Below the pieces are notes generated by a model. It ran no database searches. It was not told the origin of the DNA and was given only the letters and a program-made list of their open reading frames with translations. Shown here piece after piece: positions 8,177-15,892 of a stretch of 64,000 nt of DNA. How positions within the stretch are numbered: position 1 is the first letter of the stretch; every line of letters begins with the position of its first letter. A program made the position numbers and the translations under genes. Source of the DNA: Sipunculus nudus (lineage: Eukaryota > Annelida > Sipuncula > Golfingiida > Sipunculidae); NCBI GenBank assembly GCA_026874595.1, contig CM049322.1, positions 7,673,900-7,737,899 of the forward strand, written 5' to 3'.

Positions 8177-8644
8177 ATGGGTGCCATGTTCAGCAGGTCT
8201 CGGCATTACGTTACCCACGAAGACCCCGAAGATGTTAATGACGTCGTTCATAACGAAACTTCCCAAGTACAGTGGTACATCGGAGAAGGCGAACCAACGC
8301 ATGAGAATACAATCCCTAGCACACTGGACCGTGCTACGTGCAGGGAGGAACGTTCTACGCTTGAACAGGCGGAGAAGTCTGACACAAGCATGACAGATGG
8401 TGGTGAAACGAGTACACGAGCACGCACACTCCGCCGTCGCGGGAGAGGACGTCGAAACCCATTGTCGGGCCACACGCCGGACCAGACCCAGAGTTCCTGG
8501 ACACCACGTACAGCGGAAGTGATGGTTGGGAGGTTACAAAAAATGACGCAACTGTTGCATGAGATGAGGGAAGACCTAACACAGATGGACAGGATCTTGT
8601 CCGAAATGACACCGGGAAAGGTCGAGGTCTCCAAAAAAGAGTAA
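8177..8644 (+). CDS. Small predicted N-myristoylated, basic, coiled-coil viral protein
   Basis: Protein of 155 residues. It begins MGAMFS followed by RSRH: Gly2 with Ser6 fits the N-myristoylation pattern, and the adjacent basic residues would strengthen membrane attachment. The middle is hydrophilic; residues 81-93 are very basic (RARTLRRRGRGRR), a possible nuclear-localisation or RNA/DNA-binding patch; residues 115-144 form a heptad-like helix with regularly spaced Leu and Met. TATAAAG lies 110 bp upstream and AATAAA about 93 bp after the stop, so the transcription unit is compact and complete. Small acylated proteins are common tegument or matrix components of enveloped viruses; that role is inferred. 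I recognise no specific family. It is the only plus-strand gene in the first 13 kb. Confidence 0.72.
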   Translation: MGAMFSRSRHYVTHEDPEDVNDVVHNETSQVQWYIGEGEPTHENTIPSTLDRATCREERSTLEQAEKSDTSMTDGGETSTRARTLRRRGRGRRNPLSGHTPDQTQSSWTPRTAEVMVGRLQKMTQLLHEMREDLTQMDRILSEMTPGKVEVSKKE

Positions 8645-8736
8645 CACAGGTCGGACATGCATGGTTCTCCGTTTCATTGTACCTGACAGTGTTTTGTTAG
8701 CGAAGTACTGCGTGATGAAGCATGTAATTAAACCAA

Positions 8737-8742
8737 AATAAA
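8737..8742 (+). terminator. Poly(A) signal of the 8177 gene
   Basis: Canonical AATAAA about 93 nt after the stop codon, followed by a T-rich stretch. Confidence 0.65.
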
Positions 8743-8759
8743 CACAACTTTGATATTAT

Positions 8760-9220
8760 TGAGTGTATTTTTCGTACTGATACCTGCCATACGTTTCCAT
8801 ACATACATACATATAACCTTCATATGCACGTAACATACACCGGGAGCTCCCCCGCCTTTTGTTCCTGTTGCGATTCATCAGGTGCGTGATTCATGTTTGT
8901 GTGATTCATGTTTGGGTGTGTGTAAATGTGGCATGCGTAAAGAACGACAGACACCCGTTAAAGCAGGACAATATTTTTACTGCGTGCAAATCAAGCATAC
9001 ATACAAAACAATAAACATGGCGCTGGGATGAAGCACAGTATTTGACGTGACGGAAAGGACAGTGTCCTTAAAAACCAATGTTAAGGCGCCTTCAGTCATG
9101 TTTTAAGAAGAAATGTTCATTCGTTTAAATTTCTGTCGTTTAAATTTAAAATCAAATTAGACCATGCTCTTTTTTCCAACAAAACATGAAGGCCGTCGAC
9201 TGGATATAAACTGTTTTTTT
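8760..9220. other. Intergenic, about 460 bp
   Basis: Lies between two converging transcription units. Short direct repeats of GTGATTCATGTTTG near 8886-8913 and of CGTTTAAATTT near 9122-9148 are visible. I see no gene. Confidence 0.5.
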
Positions 9221-9226
9221 TTTATT
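9221..9226 (-). terminator. Poly(A) signal of the 9241 zinc-finger gene
   Basis: TTTATT on the plus strand, AATAAA on the minus strand, about 15 nt after the stop codon: a very short 3' UTR typical of a compact viral gene. Confidence 0.65.
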
Positions 9227-9240
9227 ATCTATACGTTTTC

Positions 9241-10044
9241 TCAACTGGAATGCTCATTCTGGTGACGTCGTTTCCGTGACTTTGCGTTTTTACGTGTACG
9301 CGTTTTATGTTTTCTGTCGCCGTGAGTGTCTCTTGAGCGTTTTCTACGGGTGCCGTGTGTACTGGTTGATACGACAGGGATGGGGCGCGTGCATGTGTTG
9401 CCTGAGTAATGGGCGTCATCAGGCGTAGTGTTCTCTGTCGCGTATTCACTCGAGTATCTCGACGCGTATCCTGTCAGGTATCTCGTTGCGTGCAATAGAC
9501 GTAGCAGCACACGCCAGTGCGCGCAGTCCTTGAGATAACGCGGGTCTTCCGGTTTAAAACCACGCCTCTCTCCTGTCCAGGACACGAAGTACAGACACTC
9601 ACCTTCTAAAAGCTGACAGGAACGTGTAAGCTGCAACCCCTTTGTTCTCACGAGCAGCGGGAGGTTGCTCATGTACGAACATCCCAACATTCTGCATATG
9701 CTTTGCATATACGGCATCATGTAGCATATATACGTGTCCTTGTGCAGCAGGCATGAACGTCCTGCGTGGAATCTGTCCTCGTGTTCTTTGCGATGCCAGA
9801 TGTCGCCGAAATTCCTTCTGCACACAGAACAGGCGGAGATCGGGTCAGCGAACCAAGGCAGATGAGATACAACAACATGCGAGCGGAGGCATGATACCGA
9901 AACCCCGCAGATGCAGCAAACCTCTAGCTCTGGAGCAGTACGTCCTCTTTCATTCTTCTCAAACATGCTTGTGTAGTCATCGGACAGCTCTAGTATATCA
10001 TCCATTTTCATATATGTATGCACGGATGAAGGCACACTGCACAC
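9241..10044 (-). CDS. Viral C2H2 zinc-finger protein with basic tail
   Basis: Protein of 267 residues. Two adjacent zinc-finger-like units are visible: C43-x2-C46-x9-H56-x4-H61 and C72-x2-C75-x12-H88-x4-H93, the second with exact classical C2H2 spacing. A hydrophobic, Cys/Met-rich middle (about 98-200) follows, and the last 35 residues are a dense Lys/Arg stretch (RRKRSRD, KHKTRTRKNAKSRKRR) that should act as a nuclear signal or nucleic-acid contact. A TATATAA box at 10110-10116 places the start near 10,080, which leaves a 35-40 nt leader before the first ATG. A nuclear regulator is a reasonable inference; the family is not recognised. The next gene upstream is also Cys/His-rich. Confidence 0.75.
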   Translation of the reverse strand: MCSVPSSVHTYMKMDDILELSDDYTSMFEKNERGRTAPELEVCCICGVSVSCLRSHVVVSHLPWFADPISACSVCRRNFGDIWHRKEHEDRFHAGRSCLLHKDTYICYMMPYMQSICRMLGCSYMSNLPLLVRTKGLQLTRSCQLLEGECLYFVSWTGERRGFKPEDPRYLKDCAHWRVLLRLLHATRYLTGYASRYSSEYATENTTPDDAHYSGNTCTRPIPVVSTSTHGTRRKRSRDTHGDRKHKTRTRKNAKSRKRRHQNEHSS

Positions 10045-10109
10045 GAAGTGATAACCTTGACAGTCTCACTCTGTATTTACGTCTGAGCTCACTCCAACCA
10101 CTACATATA

Positions 10110-10116
10110 TTATATA
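10110..10116 (-). promoter_or_regulatory. TATA box of the 9241-10044 zinc-finger gene
   Basis: TATATAA on the minus strand, 66-72 bp upstream of the ATG at 10,044, inside a longer AT-rich run next to the stop of the upstream gene. Confidence 0.6.
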
Positions 10117-10137
10117 TGCACGTACGATACGCTTACG

Positions 10138-10689
10138 TCAGCATGAAGACCACGCTCGACATGTACATCCACTCCTGTACCGCGTACGGTTCTGTAGTAT
10201 AGGTAAACCGATCTCGCGCCTGTACAAAACGGTCACTGCATTTACAGGCCTGTGCATCCAGTAACGGGACACCTTCTCATGAAATCGTCTAGCGCGTCTT
10301 TCACCGCATGCCAGGTCTGTAAGCCAGACCGATTTTCCCAACAGCCGTTTCCATTCGACATCAGTTACACACGGCACCTGCATCCTATCGCACTGCCATC
10401 CGCAAAACACACAAGGAAAACAGGAGTAACCCAAGATTTCACCATAGATGTGAGGAGCACGAATATCACCTACCAGATGAAATAAGGAGGCACATCCGTC
10501 CAATGGTTCGATGCAGACGCATAACAGGCAATCCAGTGACTCATCTAGCGTGGTGTGTTCTCCTGGAAAATGATGGCTTCCAGGAGAGCATGGTCGATTA
10601 GTGTCATACGTCTTCCTGTATCCGCACAAGACGCACGTGTCATAATTTTCATGTGTCGCCGCAGGGTACATGTGAACGAAAACAGCCAT
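10138..10689 (-). CDS. Viral Cys/His-rich, probably zinc-binding protein
   Basis: Protein of 183 residues from the ATG at 10,689. The open frame runs up to 10,818, but a TATAAAAG box lies inside that extension (10742-10749), and the ATG at 10,689 has an ideal CACCATGG context, so the shorter form is preferred. Cys/His groups: C19-x2-C22 with C34, H39, H40 and H45; C54-x2-C57; C90, C93, C96 and C100; then a basic segment near 130-145 and a C-terminus with C175, C177 and C183. The spacing suggests at least two zinc-binding modules, but none matches a domain I can name. It lies 94 bp upstream of the C2H2 gene on the same strand and may be functionally linked with it. Confidence 0.72.
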   Translation of the reverse strand: MAVFVHMYPAATHENYDTCVLCGYRKTYDTNRPCSPGSHHFPGEHTTLDESLDCLLCVCIEPLDGCASLFHLVGDIRAPHIYGEILGYSCFPCVFCGWQCDRMQVPCVTDVEWKRLLGKSVWLTDLACGERRARRFHEKVSRYWMHRPVNAVTVLYRREIGLPILQNRTRYRSGCTCRAWSSC

Positions 10690-10741
10690 GGTGACGGGTC
10701 GAAATGCATGCGAGTCTGAGGGGTTAGTTCTTTGTTTGTAC

Positions 10742-10749
10742 ACTTTTAT
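10742..10749 (-). promoter_or_regulatory. TATA box TATAAAAG inside the extended frame
   Basis: A strong TATAAAAG on the minus strand, 53-60 bp upstream of the ATG at 10,689. It falls within the N-terminal extension of the open frame and so argues against the first ATG at 10,818. Confidence 0.6.
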
Positions 10750-10890
10750 ATCATCGTCGGCCGAATAAATTGCGCCCCATAACTGTATATCACAAAGAGA
10801 AGCAAAAGCGTGATTCATTTTCTGTGCATCAGGTTACCTCCAAAGCATGATTCGTCCTCAGCTCTGTCCAGCTGGACATCCATCTTCTAT

Positions 10891-11838
10891 TCATTCTGTG
10901 GATTTTTTTGGACCAGCAGTTCCCTGTGCAACATCCAACGGCCTCTCAGACGGTTTTTTGATCATTTCCACAGATACCCCCGAATGCGATTCCCCTGCAG
11001 GCTTCCCAAGTTTGTCCAGTTTGTCATGATTTTCGGATACCCATTGCTGGCATTCAGAGCATGCACAAAAAAAAGACGATCCGTTGGAGAAATTTGCTAA
11101 CTTAACAGGTATAGCTCCTGATGGGCCTTCCACTAATGCATCAAATTTCTCCACAATAGTCGGAGCTGGGTTGCGTGCAGTCGCACCTGTTTTAGTCGCA
11201 CCTTGTTTTGCCGCACCTTGTTTTGCCGCACCTTGTTTTGCCACACCTGTTTTTGCCGCACCTTGTTTAGCCGCACCTTGTTTTCCCTTCTGTTCCTGTT
11301 CCAACGTTTTTGAGGGCGGTAAGAACACATGAATGGTGATGTCTGATGCTCCATCTCCTACGTCCTTTTCATCAGGTTTGTCGGCCTTTTGTTCACGCGA
11401 TTCAGCTGTTTGTGCAGGTTTGTCGGTCTTTTTGTCACGTGATTCAGCTGTTTGTGCAGGGTTGTCGGTCTTTTCGTCACGTGATTCAGCTGTTTGTGCA
11501 GCTGCTGCTGCTGCTTTAGGGGCATCGTTACGTTCACATTCGTTTTTCTTGTCGTGTCCAGAATCACACTGGGACTGTATAGGACGTGACGCTCCCTCTT
11601 CTAACTTTTCAACCCGGTCTGTCAAATCGGAAACACGTTTGTTCAGGCTGTCGATGTGTTTCTTGAGTCTTCCTTCCATTCGGTCGAGTCCGGAGTGGAT
11701 CATTTGCTCGGTCTGCTTACGGTTTAGCTTCTGGTGCATAATGGGACGCACAATCTGCTTGTCTGTCCTTTTGTCACGGGCTGCGATTTCCTCTTTCGTC
11801 TGAAGTGTAAACATGTCGTTCCCCTCGGCGCGATCCAT
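10891..11838 (-). CDS. Viral coiled-coil protein with internal tandem repeats
   Basis: Protein of 315 residues from the ATG at 11,838. A TATTTAAG box at 11887-11894 puts the transcript start near 11,860, so the first in-frame ATG at 11,868 is unlikely. Numbered from the longer frame: a coiled coil at about 48-92 (QTEQMI to KLEE), an Ala run, three 14-residue repeats beginning AQTAESR (124-165), a Lys/Gln/Gly/Ala-rich pentad array of the type AAKQG (195-231), a short Cys cluster C268, C270, C273, and a hydrophilic tail. The repeats are encoded by 42 bp and 15 bp DNA repeats that probably vary in number. It may be an oligomeric scaffold or tegument-like protein; I do not recognise a family. An AP-1 site lies just upstream of the TATA box. 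Confidence 0.72.
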   Translation of the reverse strand: MDRAEGNDMFTLQTKEEIAARDKRTDKQIVRPIMHQKLNRKQTEQMIHSGLDRMEGRLKKHIDSLNKRVSDLTDRVEKLEEGASRPIQSQCDSGHDKKNECERNDAPKAAAAAAQTAESRDEKTDNPAQTAESRDKKTDKPAQTAESREQKADKPDEKDVGDGASDITIHVFLPPSKTLEQEQKGKQGAAKQGAAKTGVAKQGAAKQGAAKQGATKTGATARNPAPTIVEKFDALVEGPSGAIPVKLANFSNGSSFFCACSECQQWVSENHDKLDKLGKPAGESHSGVSVEMIKKPSERPLDVAQGTAGPKKSTE

Positions 11839-11886
11839 CGTGTAGAGAGACTGTAGCGTGTCTACCACACTCCCCTCGCGCCAACG

Positions 11887-11894
11887 CTTAAATA
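11887..11894 (-). promoter_or_regulatory. TATA box of the 10891-11838 gene
   Basis: TATTTAAG on the minus strand, 49-56 bp upstream of the ATG at 11,838 and only 19 bp from the ATG at 11,868. Confidence 0.5.
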
Positions 11895-11905
11895 CCCTTC
11901 AAGGC

Positions 11906-11931
11906 TGAGTCATGCACCACGAGTCATGCAC
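11906..11931. promoter_or_regulatory. AP-1 site within a short direct repeat
   Basis: TGAGTCA at 11906-11912 is a perfect AP-1 heptamer; GAGTCATGCACC occurs here and again about 14 bp further on. It lies 12 bp upstream of the TATA box of the coiled-coil gene. Confidence 0.4.
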
Positions 11932-12072
11932 CGCGGGAGTGTCAAGCGACTTGTTTACACTGGAGAACACAAGAGCCGAGGCGGTCACGTGAGCTGAACA
12001 AACGAAAAAAAGCAATTCATGTCACAGTACCGGTTAATCGTCTGCAGCACGTCAACGTTCCTATGAGGCAAT

Positions 12073-12612
12073 TTACAAGCGCATCAGGTCATACCCTAGT
12101 TTCTGCACCGTATCAGTGATTGGAGAAGCCAAGTCCTGAGAGCCGGTGTAATGTAGGATGGCTTCGAGGATGATCCAATCTTCGAGGGGCCGTCGTTCCA
12201 TGTGCGACATGAACTGCGATCGCTGCTTCCTCAAAACAGGAGTCTTTTCCGTGATGATGTCTAACGTGGTTTTGCTGATGATTCCCCAGTGGAGGGCGTA
12301 CTGAACCTCGTCGGGGACGTGCAGGAATACACGTTTCTCTGCCTGCACAAACGGCAGTCGCACGTCTCGGGACAATTTCCTAACGAACTTCTCATTCACC
12401 TGGTAACGCTTTCTGATCTCGTCCGCATGTGTTGGGCCGTGGGGGTACTTCTGCAGTAGCGCCCACAAGTCCGCATTCTGTCCTGTGCCGCTCGAGAGGA
12501 GGGCTTGCTCGTAACTAGGCGGAGGCTCATGTCTATAGGCCTGCCCGTAAGGAGGCAAAGCGATGTTAGGTAGCGGTAGATCTGCGCAGTTCACTGTGCT
12601 GTTTGATGCCAT
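12073..12612 (-). CDS. Viral protein with PPSY late-domain-like motif
   Basis: Protein of 179 residues from the ATG at 12,612. The frame opens at 12,642, but a TATAAGT box at 12653-12659 lies too close for that ATG to be in the transcript. The Pro-rich N-terminus carries PPPSY (residues 30-34), a PPxY core that in many viral proteins binds WW domains of Nedd4-type ubiquitin ligases. Residues 45-179 look like a compact helical domain rich in charged residues, with no family that I recognise. Its first 20 residues and leader resemble those of the divergent gene at 13,225 (both carry PLP motifs after MA), so the two look like relatives sharing an N-terminal module and promoter. A role in trafficking or egress is inferred from the motif alone. 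Confidence 0.72.
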   Translation of the reverse strand: MASNSTVNCADLPLPNIALPPYGQAYRHEPPPSYEQALLSSGTGQNADLWALLQKYPHGPTHADEIRKRYQVNEKFVRKLSRDVRLPFVQAEKRVFLHVPDEVQYALHWGIISKTTLDIITEKTPVLRKQRSQFMSHMERRPLEDWIILEAILHYTGSQDLASPITDTVQKLGYDLMRL

Positions 12613-12652
12613 TATCGACCGAGGAATGACAACCGGGACCATGTGCCTCGTA

Positions 12653-12659
12653 ACTTATA
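12653..12659 (-). promoter_or_regulatory. TATA box of the 12073-12612 gene
   Basis: TATAAGT on the minus strand, 41-47 bp upstream of the ATG at 12,612. Confidence 0.5.
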
Positions 12660-12699
12660 CGTTATGAGGAAAGTCGTATACACTGTGCGGGAAGCAGCC

Positions 12700-12965
12700 C
12701 TAACAAACCACCACGTTCACCAAGTCATACACACGCCTGTTCTGTGTCCTTAATCCGTCACATACACCCGTAAACAAGCTCATTAATCTTTCCTTGTCTG
12801 CCACGTCACGGCCTTGAAAACGTAGCAAGTTGTTTACGTATTGTTAGAACTACCGTTGTTTCATACTGCTCCGTGATCTGAATCCGTCACATTCACCCGT
12901 AAACAAGCCAATCAATCATTTTTCCTTGTCTAACACGTCACGTCCTTGAAAACGTAGTAAACCAG
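12700..12965 (-). repeat. About two copies of a 132 bp repeat, inverted relative to 14026-14575
   Basis: Two units 132 bp apart (shared ends near 12,826 and 12,958) containing CACCCGTAAACAAG, CCTTGTCT, CACGTCACG and CCTTGAAAACGTAG. They are reverse complements of the 129 bp units found at 14,026-14,575, so related repeats bracket the 13,225 gene in opposite orientations. They lie in the upstream region of the divergent gene pair and may hold an origin, enhancer or recombination site. Confidence 0.75.
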
Positions 12966-13080
12966 GACTGATCAGTCATGTTGATAACCGGTGACTGTGA
13001 TACTTCCCGGACACAGTAGAGACGTTTGTGTCGTGGCTGTTGTGCTCACGTCTGTTGCGTGTGCAGTATGAATTATTTTT

Positions 13081-13095
13081 GCCCCCCCCCCCCCA
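13081..13095. repeat. Poly(C) run
   Basis: A run of about 13 C directly upstream of the promoter of the 13,225 gene. Confidence 0.85.
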
Positions 13096-13108
13096 CTTAC
13101 ACCACACG

Positions 13109-13116
13109 TATAAAAG
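13109..13116 (+). promoter_or_regulatory. TATA box TATAAAAG of the 13225 gene
   Basis: TATAAAAG on the plus strand gives a start near 13,140, and the first ATG after that point is 13,225. A second TTTAAATA at 13182-13189 could give a shorter leader. Confidence 0.6.
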
Positions 13117-13224
13117 TTTCTCGGTGTCTCATGCAGAACCATACCAGTGCTGCTGCCCCTTCTGGCCACAGGAGTTATCAGTTTAAATACACACGTGGTC
13201 CTGGCTGCCATTCCCCAGTCTATC

Positions 13225-13782
13225 ATGGCATTGAAGAGCATCGGACAGTGCGGAGATCCCCCGTTACCAACTGCGCCTCTACCACAAACTGTGCCCTCGC
13301 CTAGTGATGAAGAGATCGTCGACCCCACCGGGCAACAAACCCAAGATGGTTGGCAATGTCTGCACTGTCAAACACTGTTTAGGAGGTGGGACTGGTTACT
13401 CGGCCGCATTCCGGCACAGTCCCGGTTCATCCGGCACGTTTGGGGGGAATGGGACTGTTACAAGGACTATTACGACAACGGCCGATTAACTATGTGCAAG
13501 GGCGTAGCCGACTGGTGGAAAGAACAGTTTGTTCGGCACTGTTTCCCGTCTTACGCCCGGGAGATCAATCTCCGCCACTTCAGATTGGGTGTCAGGTACG
13601 ACGGGCTTCCCTGTCTCGTATCCGTGAACGACACACCTGGTCAACAGTACTACATGGCATGGTTTGCGAAAAGGCGGATGAAAAAAGCGAAGGTACCACC
13701 GAAGGCTGCTTCTGTCCTGATAGACCACGACGTAACGGTGGTCGAGACGAAGGATGTTGGTACCAGTGAGGACGCTGCGTAA
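13225..13782 (+). CDS. Viral protein, N-terminus shared with its divergent neighbour
   Basis: Protein of 185 residues from the ATG at 13,225 (ATCATGG). The open frame extends upstream to 13,147 but only through a GTG codon, so it is not a normal eukaryotic start. The first 30 residues are Pro-rich and resemble the PPSY protein; the leader DNA and its conceptual translation (AIPQSIMA against VIPRSIMA) are also alike. The main domain is rich in Trp and aromatic residues, with C45-x2-C48, C78, C91, C106 and C130, and a basic patch RRMKKAK at 150-156. It may be a small zinc-binding domain; I do not recognise it. No canonical poly(A) signal is seen close behind the stop. Confidence 0.72.
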   Translation: MALKSIGQCGDPPLPTAPLPQTVPSPSDEEIVDPTGQQTQDGWQCLHCQTLFRRWDWLLGRIPAQSRFIRHVWGEWDCYKDYYDNGRLTMCKGVADWWKEQFVRHCFPSYAREINLRHFRLGVRYDGLPCLVSVNDTPGQQYYMAWFAKRRMKKAKVPPKAASVLIDHDVTVVETKDVGTSEDAA

Positions 13783-14025
13783 GATGCGTGTGACGCCAAG
13801 TATGGTGAACAAGCGTTTGACAGATGTATTGTATATGACGTGAGCGTGTAAAACCGAATGTTTATAACACTTGACCAGATTGCCGAGTCATGCATATGTT
13901 TTCACGCCACAAGTTAAAACGAAACGAATGACTCATATTGTGTACAGGAATCAGTGCTGCAGCCCAGTACATGTCATCGTGACAGGTGTAGAGCATTGCA
14001 TAACTAGAGCGTATACTTTCAACGT
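13783..14025. other. Intergenic, no gene seen
   Basis: A short spacer between the 13,225 gene and the repeat array. A perfect AP-1 heptamer TGACTCA occurs near 13,928. Confidence 0.4.
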
Positions 14026-14575
14026 GCTACGTTTTCAAGGACGTGGTGTGGCAGACAAGAGATGATTAATTGTCTTGTTTACGGGTGAATGTGACATATT
14101 CAGGCCTCAGAGCAGTATGAAACCAGGATAGCTTGATACATACGTAAACAAGATGCTACGTTTTCAAGGACGCAACGTGTCAGACAAGAGATGATTGATT
14201 GCCTTGTTTACGGGTGAATGTGACATATTCAGGTCACAGAGCAGTATGAAACGACGGTAGTTATAACAATATGTAAACAACTTGCTACGTTTCCAAGGCC
14301 GTGACGTGGCAGACAAGAGATGATTGATTGTCTTGTTTACGGGTGAATGTGACATATTCAGGTCACAGAGCAGTATGAAACCAGGATAGCTTGATACATA
14401 CGTAAACAACATGCTACGTTTTCAAGGCCGTGATGTGGCAGACAAGAGATGATTCATTGTCTTGATTACGGGTTATTGTGACTTATTCAGGTCACAGAAC
14501 AGTATGAAACCAGGATAGCTTGAGACATACGTAAACAACCTGCTACGTTTCCAAGGACGAGATGTGTCAGAGAAG
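14026..14575 (+). repeat. 129 bp direct repeat, four full copies plus a partial
   Basis: GCTACGTTT recurs at 14026, 14155, 14284, 14413 and 14542, exactly 129 bp apart. Each unit carries CAGACAAGAGATGATT, TTTACGGGTGAATGTGACA, CAGAGCAGTATGAAA and TACGTAAACAA. The reverse-complement version is at 12,700-12,965. Iterated repeats with short conserved motifs in viral genomes often act as origins or enhancers; that function is inferred. Confidence 0.85.
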
Positions 14576-15077
14576 ACGGGTACAGCAAAAACCATTCGTC
14601 ACCCAGATGTATATTTTAGGCACATCCAATGCGAATGCACGAACATCGTTTGAACAGCCAGATGTTATATGGATCTGATCAACCAGATACGACAAACATA
14701 TTTATAGATGTTGATAACACTTGATACTTCCAAACTCAGAAAACGAAATTTTAAATAAATGCATATGTGACAATATTCCAAAAATGTGTCTAAAAACTTG
14801 TTTTACTCGTTATTTTTAACAATGTTTTGCCTGAATCTACGTCACTATACGTGTGGAACTTATCACATGGAACTTATATAATGAATAAAATATGAAAGTT
14901 TTCACGGTCTTCTTTATGCCATGATCATCCGCATATGTGATTCATGATTATTTTCTGATACATTTTATAAATACATACAGACACACAAAACATCCAGTTC
15001 AATTAAAGTATGTAGTCCGCACAAATGTTGTTTCATGTGTGCAACATGAATCAGATAAATCCGTTGTCTATCTGATA
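14576..15077. other. AT-rich spacer of about 500 bp
   Basis: No coding frame. AATAAA-type motifs occur near 14,753 and 14,885 and could end the 13,225 transcript at a distance. I see nothing else. Confidence 0.45.
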
Positions 15078-15322
15078 TAGTTCCACTTGTCGTCGGCAGG
15101 TGGCGATACTGACGCCAACATATTGGTCAGCAACACAAAATGACCATTTGCCGGACAACGGTCTACACAACATTTACGAAATATATGCTAAAATCTTTGG
15201 AAAAATATGCTTCAAGCGTTCAACGAGTAACATTTGCGATATCTTTTTCAGTTTGCGCGTACATCTTGCACAAACGTGAAATCTGCCGCACACCAAAGAT
15301 TTCAATGTGTCCACAACCCTAC

Positions 15323-15330
15323 TATATAAG
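15323..15330 (+). promoter_or_regulatory. Inward-pointing TATA box, left arm
   Basis: TATATAAG on the plus strand, conserved in the opposite arm. Transcription would enter the GC-rich array and produce a self-complementary RNA. No ORF with coding character follows. Confidence 0.4.
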
Positions 15331-15892
15331 CAGGCCGAGTCTATTATACTATCAGTTGAGAGCGCTCTATGGGCGCTTTTGGGTCCCAGACGGCTCCCCT
15401 GTGGGGGAGGGGGGGACTTGAGGGGGGAGGGGGCAGCCCCTCCCTCTGAATTATGTCAAGAAGTAGTAGAGTTGTGGACCAGGGGTCGGATGTGTGGTTC
15501 AAGTCAGAAATGGACCGGTTGTAGGTCGGTCGGATGTGAAAGGTCGGTTGGGGTCGACGAGGTCGGAGGTGAAAGGTCAACAGGGGTCGCCGGGGGGGGG
15601 AACAAGAAGACCTAGGTGGGATCGGGTGAAAGGTCAGCAGGGGTCGCCTGGGGGGGGAACAGGGGAGTTGTGAGTGGGATCGGGTCGGAGGCGAAAGGTC
15701 AACAGGGGTCACAAGGGGGGGGGGAACAGGGGAGCAGTAGTGGGTTCGTATACGGATGTGAATGGTTAAAGAGTGATCGTCAGGTATCATCGGTACTGGG
15801 AAAGCTAACGGTGTGCAACGCATGTCAAAGCACAATGGGATCGTTCCGATCACCACAGAGTCTCCCCTGGGGCCGAAGCCCCTATAGAGGTT

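Noticed and set aside
13147-13224. Signal-peptide-like N-terminal extension of the 13,225 gene
   Set aside because: It begins with GTG and no in-frame ATG exists after the TATA box; the hydrophobic look is probably fortuitous.
13026-13304. 92-codon plus-strand frame containing an ATG at 13,131
   Set aside because: That ATG lies before the start expected from TATAAAAG at 13,109, and the frame overlaps the better supported gene.
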